Source of the DNA: Cesiribacter sp964504565
GTDB lineage: Bacteria > Bacteroidota > Bacteroidia > Cytophagales > Cyclobacteriaceae
Reading direction: 5' to 3'
Assembly: GCA_964504565.1 (NCBI GenBank)
Contig: CAZDEY010000005.1
Span: 237,638-301,637 of the forward strand
Length of the DNA: 64,000 bases
Below, piece by piece: positions 45,646 to 54,545 of this stretch (its first letter is position 1; every line of letters starts with the position of its first letter). The notes beneath the pieces are model-generated. The model saw only the letters and a list, made by a program, of their open reading frames with translations. It was not told the origin of the DNA and searched no databases. The translations under genes and the position numbers were made by a program.

Positions 45646-46723
45646 CTATTGCTCCATCAAGAAGGCTTTAATAAATTCATCTAGGTCACCATCTAACACA
45701 TTCTGAACATCGTTGCGTTCTACGCCGGTGCGGGCATCTTTTACCAGTTTGTAGGGGTGCAATACGTAGTTTCGGATTTGGCTGCCGAAGTCAATCCGCT
45801 TTTTGCCGCTTTCAATTTTGTCGCGCTCGGCATTGCGCTTTTCTACCTCTTGCTGGTACAGGCGGCTCTTAAGCATCTTAAGCGCCTTGTCGCGGTTTTG
45901 GTGCTGGCTGCGCTCCTGCTGACACTCCACAATTATGCCCGAGGGGGCGTGGCGTACGCGCACCGCGGTTTCTACCTTATTTACGTTCTGGCCGCCGGCG
46001 CCCCCGGCCCTAAAAGTATCCCAACTGAGGTCGCTGGGGTTAATTTCAATCTCAATGGTATCGTCAACCACCGGGTAGGCAAATACCGAGGCGAAAGAGG
46101 TGTGGCGCCGCCCGCCACTATCGAAGGGCGATATGCGTACCAGGCGGTGTACGCCTATTTCACTCTTTAGGTAACCGTAGGCAAAATCGCCTTCTATTTC
46201 CAGTGTAGCACTTTTTATACCGGCCGCCTCGCCCGCGTTGTTATTTACCTCGCGCACGGTAAATCCACTTTTTTCGCCCCACATTATGTACATGCGCATG
46301 AGCATCTCGGCCCAGTCCTGGCTTTCGGTGCCGCCCGCGCCGGAGTTTATTTCAATCATGGCGTTGAGCTGGTCTTCCTCGCCGCTTAGCATCTTCTTAA
46401 ACTCTACCTCGTCCAAGGCTTCTTCTACCTTCTTAAGCTCCCGGTCAACTTCTTCTTCCGAGCCTTCGCCCATTTCTAAAAACTCGTAGAGCGTACTAAG
46501 GTCATCTACCTTCTCCTGAAGATTGTCGTAACTATCGGTCCATACCTTCATAGAACGGATTTCTTTCATTACCGCCTCGGCGGCTTTGGGGTCATCCCAA
46601 AAATCGGGGGCTACGGACTTTTCCTGTAGTTTGGCTATTTCTTCTTTCTTGGCATCGTAGTCAAAGATACCTCCTTAAGGCCGAGCTGCGCGCCTTCACG
46701 TCTTTCAGTTGGTCTGAAGTCAT
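45646..46723 (-). CDS. prfB: Peptide chain release factor 2, with programmed +1 frameshift
   Basis: Translation starts at ATG 46723 (MTSDQLKDVKARSS) and reaches TGA at 46661-46663 after 20 codons. A +1 shift continues at GAC (D-Y-D-AKKEE) in the frame that runs to 45646, for 358 residues in total. RF2 recognises UGA and UAA and triggers peptide release on the ribosome. The catalytic GGQ (RAGGAGGQNVNK) and the anticodon-like recognition region are intact. A start at 46569 would lose the N-terminal 70 residues. The shift autoregulates RF2 by its own level. Confidence 0.95.
46661..46675 (-). promoter_or_regulatory. prfB +1 frameshift site
   Basis: In gene direction AGGAGG TAT CTT TGA C combines an internal Shine-Dalgarno-like sequence (46670-46675) with the slippery CTT and the UGA stop, the classic bacterial RF2 arrangement. 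It is notable because Shine-Dalgarno sequences are rare elsewhere in this window. Confidence 0.93.
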
Positions 46724-46853
46724 GTCTGTTTATGTGGTGAATTTGTGAATTACTGAGTTGGTGAGTTAGTATATGGTATATAGTATTTGGATTCTATATT
46801 CTTACGTTCTCTATATAACCTAAGCAAATATACTGGATTAGCTAGGAAAAGCG

Positions 46854-46877
46854 AAAGGCAGCTAATTAGCCGCCTTT
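46854..46877 (-). terminator. Hairpin after the ilvE unit
   Basis: AAAGGC/GCCTTT and GCTAATTAGC form a near-perfect palindrome with one A-C mismatch. It lies about 60 nt after the small ORF stop, with a short TTTT following on the minus strand. Confidence 0.5.
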
Positions 46878-46938
46878 ACTTTAATATATTATAGTGAATA
46901 GCCAAAAGTACTATATCCCAAATACCATATACTCTATA

Positions 46939-47052
46939 CTACTTCTTCTTACTATTCTCTCGTAGTCGTTTTATTCCGCCGGTTATGCCGTAGCCTAAGC
47001 CTATAATTACAAAGCCAAGGGTGGCAATCAGCACCGCCGGAATCTTTCTCAT
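46939..47052 (-). CDS. 37-residue single-helix membrane protein
   Basis: This small frame (starts MRKIPAVLIATLGFVIIG, ends LRENSKKK) begins 2 nt after the ilvE stop codon and has one hydrophobic helix (about residues 5-24) and a basic C-terminus, a typical orientation for a real short membrane protein. Tight spacing suggests co-translation with ilvE. I recognise no family; the function is unknown. Confidence 0.6.
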   Translation of the reverse strand: MRKIPAVLIATLGFVIIGLGYGITGGIKRLRENSKKK

Positions 47053-47054
47053 AC

Positions 47055-48119
47055 TTATACTTTGTATATCCAGCCCCATTTATCTTCCAGGCGGCCGGTT
47101 TTAATATCATCTAATGCTTTAAACACTTTTTTAGAGAAATTATTGCTGTTAACCTCCGGTAAGGTGTACTGCTTTTCGCCAATTCCAATTTTAGCTATGT
47201 TGGCAATAGTAGCGGCAGTACCGGTACCAAAGGCTTCCTGCAAGCGGCCTTGCTGAATGGCTTCTTCCACCTCCTTTACCGAAATACGGCGCTCTTCTAC
47301 TTTTATGCCCCAATCGCGGGCCAGGGTAAGTACGCTATCGCGGGTAATGCCAGCCAAAATGGTATCGCTGGTTGGCGTAGTAATTAAGGTATCATCAATC
47401 ACGAACATCACGTTCATGGTACCGCTCTCCTCAATATACTGGTGGGTTTTAGCATCGGTCCATACTAACTGATGGTAGCCCTGCTGCTGGGCCTGGCGGG
47501 CGGGGAATAACGATGCAGCGTAGTTGCCGGCCGCTTTAGCCGCCCCGGTGCCGCCCTGTACGGCACGGCTGTAGTGGGTTTCAATTTTTACTTTAACCGG
47601 TTCGTTGTAGTAGCTGCCTACCGGGCAAGTAAATATCATAAACTGGTAAGTGTCCGATGCCCGGATGCCGATATAATCATCCATAGCAAACATAAACGGG
47701 CGGATATATAAGGCAGTGTTAGGCTTGCTAGGTACCCAATCCTGATCCAGGCGAAGCAGTTCGCTGAGGCCGTTCATAAAGGCTTCTTCCGGCAATTGAG
47801 CCATGCACATCCGCTCGGCCGATTTGTTCAGGCGACGGAAGTTATCTAACGGACGGAATATAAGTATTTCACCCTTATCGTTACGGTAGGCCTTCATGCC
47901 TTCAAAAATGCTTTGCCCATAGTGTATAGCCGAGTTGGCCGGGCTTAGCTGCATAGGCTGGTAGGGTACAATGCGAGCCTCGCCCCATTCACCGTTTTTA
48001 TAATTTGCTACGTACATATGGTCGGAAAAAACCCGGCCAAACGGAATGTTATCGAAATCAACCTGGTTTATTCGGCTTTTTTCAACTTGTTCAATAGCAA
48101 TATCTAGGGTATCAATCAT
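47055..48119 (-). CDS. ilvE: Branched-chain amino acid aminotransferase
   Basis: This 354-residue class IV PLP transaminase interconverts Val, Leu and Ile with their 2-oxo acids. Visible are HYGQSIFEGMKAYR, RLNKSAERMCMAQLPEE, the GGTGAAKAAGNYAASL loop with the PLP lysine, and ESGTMNVMFV and GTGTAATIANI near the end. I chose ATG 48119 (MIDTLDIAIEQ) because the longer frame runs into the upstream terminator hairpin. A tiny membrane-protein gene follows. Confidence 0.93.
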   Translation of the reverse strand: MIDTLDIAIEQVEKSRINQVDFDNIPFGRVFSDHMYVANYKNGEWGEARIVPYQPMQLSPANSAIHYGQSIFEGMKAYRNDKGEILIFRPLDNFRRLNKSAERMCMAQLPEEAFMNGLSELLRLDQDWVPSKPNTALYIRPFMFAMDDYIGIRASDTYQFMIFTCPVGSYYNEPVKVKIETHYSRAVQGGTGAAKAAGNYAASLFPARQAQQQGYHQLVWTDAKTHQYIEESGTMNVMFVIDDTLITTPTSDTILAGITRDSVLTLARDWGIKVEERRISVKEVEEAIQQGRLQEAFGTGTAATIANIAKIGIGEKQYTLPEVNSNNFSKKVFKALDDIKTGRLEDKWGWIYKV

Positions 48120-48149
48120 ATTAGGAAATATTATTCTGAAAACGATTGA

Positions 48150-48169
48150 ATTAGCCAAATAAGGCTAAT
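48150..48169 (-). terminator. Hairpin between the adenosyltransferase gene and ilvE
   Basis: ATTAGCC and GGCTAAT pair around AAATAA, in the gap between the two genes. Confidence 0.45.
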
Positions 48170-48268
48170 TTCAGCCTTTACAATATAGCGAAAAACCCAA
48201 ATTTTGACAAACGCTCGTTAGCCAGATTTGGTATGGCCTATAAGTTGCGTTTTGTATAATTACGAGTT

Positions 48269-48823
48269 TTAGGAGGTCTGGCGCGGCTGCCAGCTTACTT
48301 CTTCGGCACCTAGTTCCTGGCCTATAGCCCGGGCGTACACAAAAAGGTAATCGGAGAGTCGGTTCAGGTACGATAATATTACGGAATCGAGCGGCTCATG
48401 TTCGTGCAGGTGAACTACCAGGCGCTCGGCACGGCGGCACACGCAGCGGGCAATATGCGCCTGCGATACCGTAGGGTGCCCTCCGGGTAAAATAAAATTT
48501 TTTAAAGCCGGTAATTTTTTTTCTAACTGATCAATAGCTTCTTCCAAATTAGCGGTATCCTCTTCCGAATATTGGGGTAAGTGGCGTATATTTTTGCCCG
48601 GCGCTGTAGCCAAATGCGAGCCGATTGTAAACAGCCTATCCTGTATAGTATACAGAAAGTTTCTTCGTTCTTCGTTCTTATCCAGGTCGCGGAGCAATCC
48701 TATCCAACTATTTAGCTCATCTAAACTACCGTAGGCTTCCAGTCGTAAGTGGTTTTTGGCTACCCGGGTGCCGCCTAATAGCGCCGTAGTTCCGGCATCG
48801 CCGGTTTTAGTATATACCTTCAT
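48269..48823 (-). CDS. Cob(I)alamin adenosyltransferase, PduO type
   Basis: This 184-residue enzyme transfers adenosyl from ATP to Co(I) of corrinoids. The N-terminal VYTKTGDAGTTALLGGTRV is the PduO ATP-binding signature, followed by LEAYGSLDELNSWIGLLRD, with CRRAERLVVHLHEHEPLD and YLNRLSDYLFVYAR in the C-terminal helices. The length is normal. No other cobalamin gene is adjacent, so it probably serves a salvage pathway. Confidence 0.93.
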   Translation of the reverse strand: MKVYTKTGDAGTTALLGGTRVAKNHLRLEAYGSLDELNSWIGLLRDLDKNEERRNFLYTIQDRLFTIGSHLATAPGKNIRHLPQYSEEDTANLEEAIDQLEKKLPALKNFILPGGHPTVSQAHIARCVCRRAERLVVHLHEHEPLDSVILSYLNRLSDYLFVYARAIGQELGAEEVSWQPRQTS

Positions 48824-48900
48824 TATTAATTACTGATTTAGTGAGTTGGCGAATTGGTGAATTCTAAATCTATAACCGGCGGCGGGGGTTGTGGTTTCTG

Positions 48901-48958
48901 AGTTAGAAGTTAGAAGTTAGAAGTTAGAAGTTAGAAGTTAGAAGTTAGAAGTTAGAAG
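48901..48958. repeat. Heptanucleotide tandem repeat (AGTTAGA, about 8 copies)
   Basis: Fifty-eight nt of perfect 7-bp repeats lie between the adenosyltransferase and ABC genes, flanked by GC-rich GGCGGCGGGGG and GCCGCCGCGCGG. Copy number probably varies between strains. Confidence 0.95.
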
Positions 48959-49080
48959 CCGCCGCGCGGAATCAAGATATAAGAGGCTTGAAATAAATAT
49001 TCCATATACAAATCAGCATATTACCTCATCGGTATATTAAATCGCCAATTCACCATATTACAACCTCACCAATTCACCAA

Positions 49081-49104
49081 CGTCATCCTGAACTTGTTTC
49101 AGGA
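49081..49104. repeat. Dispersed-looking palindrome (TCCTGAACTTGTTTCAGGA)
   Basis: TCCTGAA and TTCAGGA pair around a short loop. From memory, near-identical CGTCATCCTGAACTTG elements are widespread in Bacteroidota intergenic DNA; this needs a search. Confidence 0.55.
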
Positions 49105-49106
49105 CA

Positions 49107-49823
49107 CTAATTCACTAATTGATTAGCGACTGTTGGATTGGCGTTTATCGTGTCGGTTTCTACCAGGCCATCGCGTAGGCGTACTATGCGGTGGGCGTAG
49201 TGGGCAATATCGTCCTCGTGGGTTACCATAATTATGGTGTTGCCGCTCTGGTGCAGGCGGTGAAACAAGTCCATAATATCGTAGCTGGTTTTGGTATCCA
49301 GGTTACCGGTAGGTTCGTCGGCCAAAATTATACTGGGGTCGTTTACCAGGGCGCGGGCAATGGCTACCCGCTGGCGCTGACCGCCGGAAAGTTCATTAGG
49401 TTTATGGTAGGCTCTATCGCCCAGGCCTACACTTTCCAGCGCGGCATAGGCTTTATCCTCGCGTTCGCTTTTGCTATAACCGGCGTAAATTAGCGGCAGG
49501 GCTACATTGTCCAGCGAGCTTTGGCGGGGTAGTAAGTTAAATGTTTGAAAAACGAAGCCAATTTCTTTGTTGCGGATTTCGGCCAGTTCATCCTCGCTCA
49601 GGCGGCTAACATCGTGCCCGTTTAGTATATACTGGCCTTCGGTGGGGGTATCTAAGCAACCAATAATATTCATGAAAGTAGATTTGCCACTGCCCGAGGG
49701 CCCCATAAACGCTACATATTCTCCCCGGTTTACATTAATAGATACCGATTTAAGGGCTTCTACTAGCTCGGTGCCCATTCGGTAGGTTTTCTTGATATCG
49801 CGCGTTAAAATTACTTCGTTCAT
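49107..49823 (-). CDS. ABC transporter ATP-binding protein (LolD/MacB class)
   Basis: This 238-residue ATPase has Walker A (GPSGSGKST), the Q-loop (FVFQTFNLLPRQS), the signature LSGGQRQRVAIARAL, Walker B (ILADEPTGNLD) and the H-loop (VTHEDD). The FNLLPRQS and TGNLDTKTS patterns match the MacB/LolD branch, which drives lipoprotein release or macrolide-type efflux. No permease lies beside it, so the partner is elsewhere. Its 3' end lies at the edge of the repeat-rich gap. Confidence 0.92.
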   Translation of the reverse strand: MNEVILTRDIKKTYRMGTELVEALKSVSINVNRGEYVAFMGPSGSGKSTFMNIIGCLDTPTEGQYILNGHDVSRLSEDELAEIRNKEIGFVFQTFNLLPRQSSLDNVALPLIYAGYSKSEREDKAYAALESVGLGDRAYHKPNELSGGQRQRVAIARALVNDPSIILADEPTGNLDTKTSYDIMDLFHRLHQSGNTIIMVTHEDDIAHYAHRIVRLRDGLVETDTINANPTVANQLVN

Positions 49824-49844
49824 AATAGGTAGGGCTAATAAAAA

Positions 49845-49873
49845 AAACCTTTTATAACCAGTATAAAAGGTTT
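49845..49873 (-). terminator. Intrinsic terminator after the 49953 gene
   Basis: AAACCTTTTATA and TATAAAAGGTTT form a perfect 12-bp stem and on the minus strand are followed by a run of Ts. Confidence 0.9.
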
Positions 49874-49952
49874 CTCAAGGTGCAAAAGCGTTACGTATTT
49901 CTCAAGCAGCTTTACATAAACGGAACCAAAAGCGGATGGCAGGAGGCCAGGC

Positions 49953-50195
49953 TTAGTTTAGGTTTCCGGCAGTTAAGTGCTTAAGATAAGGGTTAATAGC
50001 TTTATTCTTTAAATAATCAATTTGTAGAACTTTGCCGCTTACCGGCTCGTACCAAATTTCCACAAATTCATCCTCAATCCGGTAAAGTGATATTTCCAGC
50101 TTGGTAAATTCTGACTTAGAAACATATATACCTTGGCTTAAAATAAGACGAGCTTTCTCATCTATAGTTAAGCTATCGAAATCTGTTATTTTCAT
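49953..50195 (-). CDS. Small hypothetical protein
   Basis: This 80-residue soluble protein (starts MKITDFDSLTIDEKARLILSQ) has a helix followed by beta strands (FTKLEISLYRIEDEFVEIWYE). A longer frame from 50267 adds a Pro- and Ala-rich stretch that looks like leader DNA, so I prefer the internal ATG. I recognise no named family. Confidence 0.65.
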   Translation of the reverse strand: MKITDFDSLTIDEKARLILSQGIYVSKSEFTKLEISLYRIEDEFVEIWYEPVSGKVLQIDYLKNKAINPYLKHLTAGNLN

Positions 50196-50344
50196 TTTTA
50201 GGGCTCGGTTATAAATAAAAAATGGGTGCGCCGCAGCAGGCTCAGGTTCCGACCCTCTTCTCCTCAACTTCCGGAACTTAGTTAAGCTTACGCAAAGCCA
50301 ATCCCGAAGGTTGAGAAATGATGGTTTCTTTGAAAAATACTATA

Positions 50345-53305
50345 TCACCATTGAGTATTTGTTTCTAAACTATCGGCTATAGTGCGAAATGTTTGCTCAA
50401 ACTCGCTAAATTCCATCTCCGGCATTAGTGGTCTAAGGTCGCTTAGGGTTTCTTCGCCGTAAGTATCTAGGCCTACCAATAAAGTTTGAACGGCGTAGGC
50501 CTGTAGTAGTGGTATTGAGTACTTATTAACGTCTAAGGACGAGCGAATTAGGTTGTAGGCTTCATCAGGTTGGTTTGCCTTGTTTAGTGCGTAGGCGTGC
50601 AGCAGTATAGCCTCGGTAGCAAACGGATTGTTCTTAGTTTTGGTAGCCAAAGTAGCCGCCGCGTTCTGATATTTCTTTTTATTTAGTGCAGTTGCCCACG
50701 GCCAGTCGTTTACTACTGCTTGGCCGTTGGCTGCCCGGGCCAGAGCAATGCGTTCTTTTAATGTAAGGCTTTGCTCAGCTTCCGGTATTCGCTGAAAGTA
50801 GCGTATTGCCCGTTCTAAATTTCCTGTAGCTAAGGCATTTTCAGCAATAAAATTCAGCGACTTAGCCAATGCTTCAGTATCATCTTCGGCCAGCTGGGCC
50901 AGCAAACCGTCAATTTCCGGCTCTATCAGGTTATGGTAACTTAAGCGCAATTTAGCCTCTGGTGAAATCAAATCGTCCGGTGCGCCGGCGCCCTGCTGCA
51001 AGCCAATGAGGGCAAGTTGCTTAAGCTGCTGAAATTTTGGGTTTAAGCTAGAGTCCGGCAGATATAGTAAAGTTTCTTTTGCGGCATTAATTTGGGCACC
51101 ATCGGCCAAGGCTAGCGCCCGGTATATTCCGGCAGCTCTATAGCCCCGGTCCTGCGCGCTTTGGTACCAATCGGCGGCCAGCAGGGGGGCATTTTGCTCC
51201 ATAGCCCATTGGCCCAGCACCATAGTATAAGTAACCGAATTAAATATGCTGCGATCGGCCAAATCCTGCATAATACTAAAGGCTCGGTCTATACGGCCGG
51301 CTTTGTAAAACAGCAGGGCCGCAGCACTACGCCATTGCTCTTCGTAGGGGCTGGCACCGGCAGCTTCGGCTCGTTGGTATACCTTATTGGCTAAGGCTGT
51401 ATCGGCTTCGGCTTTTTGTAGGGCGTAGTTTAGTACCAAACTGGCATTTAGTGGAGATACGCTCGTCCAGATTGTATCGGGGAGTTCCGGCAGCGTAGTA
51501 TTACTGTAGAGTTGTTGCTGGTTTAGCAGTGCTAGTAAATTTATCTTCCCGGCTAAGCCTTGGCTAGAATACGATGTGCTAAGGCTATCGGTGTTCAGCA
51601 TAATTTTGCTCTGGGCCAGCAGGGCTAACTCATTAGCCTGGGCAACCTCTCGGGTTGTGCCATCCTGGGCGGCTACATTTAAAAAGTATATCGCTGAATC
51701 TACTGACTGCCATTGATAGTAACGTAACCCTAAATTATTGTAAAGCTGGCCGCTTTGCGGGTAATCTTTAACGGAAGCCCGCAGCAGGCTTACGGCATCG
51801 TAGGCCAAGTCGTTTTGCTGGTAAAGGTTGCTTAAATTGGCGTAGGCATAAGGCGAGCTTTCAATTTCCAGGGTTTTCTTCAAGAAAATTGATGCCGGAA
51901 CCGGCCGGCCTTCCTTAATTGCCAGGCTGGCCAGGGCATAGTTTGCCCGGTGGTTGTTGTAGCTATAGGTGCTGGCATTGCGATAGAATTGCTGAGAAAA
52001 CGCAGTATTGCCTTCAGCGTAGTATACATCGCCTACGGCATTATTGTACGCCGCCAGGGGAACGTAGTGCCAGTAGTTGCCTTGCAATAAGTAAAATGCA
52101 GCCGCTAAAATCAAACCTGCCAAGCGCGCAGTAAACAGGGGCATCACCGCCGGACGATATACTACCCTGTATACCGGCTGCCCTTGCCTAAGTAGGCCGT
52201 AGAAGTTTATAATTATATAAAGAATTAACGCTAGGCCGAAGCCAATATGAGTATGTAAAATGGCATCTTCAAGGGTTTTGAGCATAGGACTATTGGCGGT
52301 TGCGGCAGCGTAAGCCGTAGTAGATAAGCCTATAATTGCCAACCCCAGGAACAGAAAAATACCAAAAGGCTCCACCTGAATAATATTGCCCAGTACGGCG
52401 GCGCGCATTTTTAGGGTACGAATGGCCACTAGGCAGCTTATTGGCAAAATCCAGAACGGGCCTACGTAAAATAAGCCTAGCTCTAGCGTTCCGCGTTCTT
52501 CTAAGTAGTAAAGAACAAGGTTTAATAAGTAAATTCCGCAGAGTATCAGGAAGTGCTGAACGTTACGGTTATTGCCGGTGAAGTCATTTGTATTTTTGGT
52601 TACCAGGCTTAAAATGGCTACAATAATTTCCGGCGCAACTACCACGCATAAGCCTACGGAAATTGCCAGCCAGCCCAGTAACCCAAAATTCATAGCGTAA
52701 AGCACCGGCAACTTAACCTCGGAAAAATAGCCTAATACTCCGGCTACACTGGCGATAGCAATTGCAAATAAAACAACTCTTTGACTGAAACCGGCGTGCT
52801 GCCGAAAGGCGTGTAAGTAGTACGCCAATGGTAGGATTACGGCAAAAACCAAAGCGCTAGCCCAGTAGTCGTAATTTCCCAGAAATTCCAGGTTCCCTAA
52901 CTTTAGCAGTAGTACAAAGCCCATAAAAGCGGCTAGCGAGGCCAGAAACCAAAACCGTTGCAGGGTGGTAAGCGCAGCCAGAATAATACTTAAACCCAGT
53001 AGGTTTAGAGCTAACGATAAATAAGCCGCCCATACATTAACCTTCAGCAGGCCGCCCCAGTAAATTTGCTTAACTACGTAGGTGTCAATTGCCGTTTGTA
53101 TGGTAAGCAGGGGGTGCTCGTAGGCCGGAATTAAGGTAGGCAGCACCTGAAAGGCTGGGCGGTTTTCCCAACTAATTACCCAGCCTTCGCCGCCAATAAA
53201 GGCAACTACATAATAAAGAATGCTGCCCGCAACAACTGCCAGCAGCATCCATAAAATTAATGATAACGGCTTAGGCCAGTTTTTCCAGTAGGCCAGGTGG
53301 TTCAT
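50345..53305 (-). CDS. Large membrane protein with TPR domain
   Basis: This 986-residue protein has about ten N-terminal membrane helices (residues 15-410) followed by a long helical-repeat region with TPR-like motifs (YAEGNTAFSQQFYRNASTYSY, YANLSNLYQQNDLAYDAVSLL, ESGNLERAIRYFQRIPEAEQ-type segments). The topology resembles O-antigen ligase/TPR-fused membrane proteins in Bacteroidota, but the ligase motif is not clear. It lies 10 nt after gatC and probably shares its transcript. Confidence 0.75.
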   Translation of the reverse strand: MNHLAYWKNWPKPLSLILWMLLAVVAGSILYYVVAFIGGEGWVISWENRPAFQVLPTLIPAYEHPLLTIQTAIDTYVVKQIYWGGLLKVNVWAAYLSLALNLLGLSIILAALTTLQRFWFLASLAAFMGFVLLLKLGNLEFLGNYDYWASALVFAVILPLAYYLHAFRQHAGFSQRVVLFAIAIASVAGVLGYFSEVKLPVLYAMNFGLLGWLAISVGLCVVVAPEIIVAILSLVTKNTNDFTGNNRNVQHFLILCGIYLLNLVLYYLEERGTLELGLFYVGPFWILPISCLVAIRTLKMRAAVLGNIIQVEPFGIFLFLGLAIIGLSTTAYAAATANSPMLKTLEDAILHTHIGFGLALILYIIINFYGLLRQGQPVYRVVYRPAVMPLFTARLAGLILAAAFYLLQGNYWHYVPLAAYNNAVGDVYYAEGNTAFSQQFYRNASTYSYNNHRANYALASLAIKEGRPVPASIFLKKTLEIESSPYAYANLSNLYQQNDLAYDAVSLLRASVKDYPQSGQLYNNLGLRYYQWQSVDSAIYFLNVAAQDGTTREVAQANELALLAQSKIMLNTDSLSTSYSSQGLAGKINLLALLNQQQLYSNTTLPELPDTIWTSVSPLNASLVLNYALQKAEADTALANKVYQRAEAAGASPYEEQWRSAAALLFYKAGRIDRAFSIMQDLADRSIFNSVTYTMVLGQWAMEQNAPLLAADWYQSAQDRGYRAAGIYRALALADGAQINAAKETLLYLPDSSLNPKFQQLKQLALIGLQQGAGAPDDLISPEAKLRLSYHNLIEPEIDGLLAQLAEDDTEALAKSLNFIAENALATGNLERAIRYFQRIPEAEQSLTLKERIALARAANGQAVVNDWPWATALNKKKYQNAAATLATKTKNNPFATEAILLHAYALNKANQPDEAYNLIRSSLDVNKYSIPLLQAYAVQTLLVGLDTYGEETLSDLRPLMPEMEFSEFEQTFRTIADSLETNTQW

Positions 53306-53314
53306 AGGTTTGGT

Positions 53315-53602
53315 TTAGTCTAAAACTTTGGGAACGCGAAAGTATTCGGTATTGTGCTTTGGGGCATTTTGCAGAGCTTTTTTTCTTTCCAATGCCTCCT
53401 TAGGCTCATCGGGCCGCAATACGTTTAACTCTTCTGTTATATGAATAAGCGGCTCAACTCCCTCGGTGTCAACCTCATTCAGCTTTTCTACCCAATCCAG
53501 AATTTTGCTCATATCGGCCATCATGGCTTCGGCTTTACCTTCTTCAAACTTCAGCCGGGCCAGGTGCGCAATCTTCTGTAAGGTTTCCAAATCTATCTTC
53601 AT
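53315..53602 (-). CDS. gatC: Asp/Glu-tRNA amidotransferase subunit C
   Basis: This 95-residue subunit stabilises GatA in the amidotransferase that makes Gln-tRNA(Gln) or Asn-tRNA(Asn). The family motifs are LETLQKIAHLARLKFEEG, ILDWVEKLNEVDTEGVEPL and LRPDEPKEALERKKALQNAP. Its 5' end overlaps plsC by 59 nt in another frame. gatA and gatB are not in the window. Confidence 0.93.
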   Translation of the reverse strand: MKIDLETLQKIAHLARLKFEEGKAEAMMADMSKILDWVEKLNEVDTEGVEPLIHITEELNVLRPDEPKEALERKKALQNAPKHNTEYFRVPKVLD

Positions 53603-54338
53603 ACTCCTTATTCCGCTGCTTTAATTCCTTGGCTATTACTGCTTGCACCCGGTTTTTTAGGCTGGGCAAATCTTCAATAGTTAACCCTTGGGTAGCAATA
53701 GCCTCGTGTACAATAAGTTCTACCCGGCGGGGGTATAGCAGGTACTTATCATCGTCGGGCAGTATAAACCAGTTGTACGGAATTGTGACCGGCAATATAG
53801 GAATTTGTTTTTCAATAGCCACGCGGAAGGGTCCATCCTTAAATTTTACCATGCACGGCGGGTTTGTAGTTAGTACGCCCCCTTCCGGAAACATTACCAG
53901 GCTATTGCCATCGTCTACGGCGCGCAGGCTATCCTGTAAGGCCCGGTAGCTATCTTTTCGGCTGCTACGGTCTACGGTTATGTGCAACCTTCTAAACATA
54001 AACCCAAACACCGGAATTTTGGCCAGGCTGCTTTTGCCTACAAAAATAAAGTGCAGGGGCAAGAAGCCCATCGTTACAATATCCAGTATGGAAAAGTGGT
54101 TGGCGCAAATTACATACTGCTGCTTTTTATTGAGCGGAACTTGGTACTGTACCCGCCAGGGTACCCCGCTCATGCCTAAAAAAAATACGGCCCAGAGGCG
54201 GTTAAGCGTTTTCATTAGGGGGTACCTAAGCGGCTTAACCCAGATTAATAGCAGGTAAAAGGGTAGGAGCAGAAGAAAGCCCAGGCCAAACATAGCCAGC
54301 GAGTAAGTTGAATATATGCGATGTAGCACTTTCTTCAT
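53544..54338 (-). CDS. plsC: 1-acylglycerol-3-phosphate acyltransferase
   Basis: This 264-residue membrane enzyme has the acyltransferase motifs: NHFSILD (H-X4-D), FPEGGV in place of the usual FPEGTR, and SLAKIPVFGFMFRR between them. An N-terminal helix pair anchors it. It makes phosphatidic acid for phospholipid synthesis. The acyl-chain specificity cannot be read. The 59-nt overlap with gatC is large but the motifs of both proteins are whole. Confidence 0.9.
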   Translation of the reverse strand: MKKVLHRIYSTYSLAMFGLGFLLLLPFYLLLIWVKPLRYPLMKTLNRLWAVFFLGMSGVPWRVQYQVPLNKKQQYVICANHFSILDIVTMGFLPLHFIFVGKSSLAKIPVFGFMFRRLHITVDRSSRKDSYRALQDSLRAVDDGNSLVMFPEGGVLTTNPPCMVKFKDGPFRVAIEKQIPILPVTIPYNWFILPDDDKYLLYPRRVELIVHEAIATQGLTIEDLPSLKNRVQAVIAKELKQRNKEYEDRFGNLTEDCAPGPAEV

Positions 54339-54451
54339 GTGGCCTAAAAATAGTAACTAGTATGCAAGCAGACTATTTTTTAGCCGAAAAGATAATTGTA
54401 TCAGTGGTTTAGGTAATGCAGAAAGGACTTTCTAATTCAGTGTTTCGCCAC

Positions 54452-54459
54452 TATATTTG
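54452..54459 (+). promoter_or_regulatory. Possible -7 box (TATATTTG) for the 54546 operon
   Basis: This exact TAnnTTTG match lies about 87 nt before the start, with no TTG at the standard distance. Confidence 0.3.
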
Positions 54460-54545
54460 TATTTTCATTAGCCTGCTAACTCTTAAATGAGATAGCCTGA
54501 ACTGAAACCAGTTTATAGAATTGGTTTTGGCGTCTTAATAAATTT

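Noticed and set aside
48901..48958. A CRISPR array
   Set aside because: The units are 7 bp in direct tandem with no spacers, and no cas genes are near. No CRISPR array was seen anywhere in the window.
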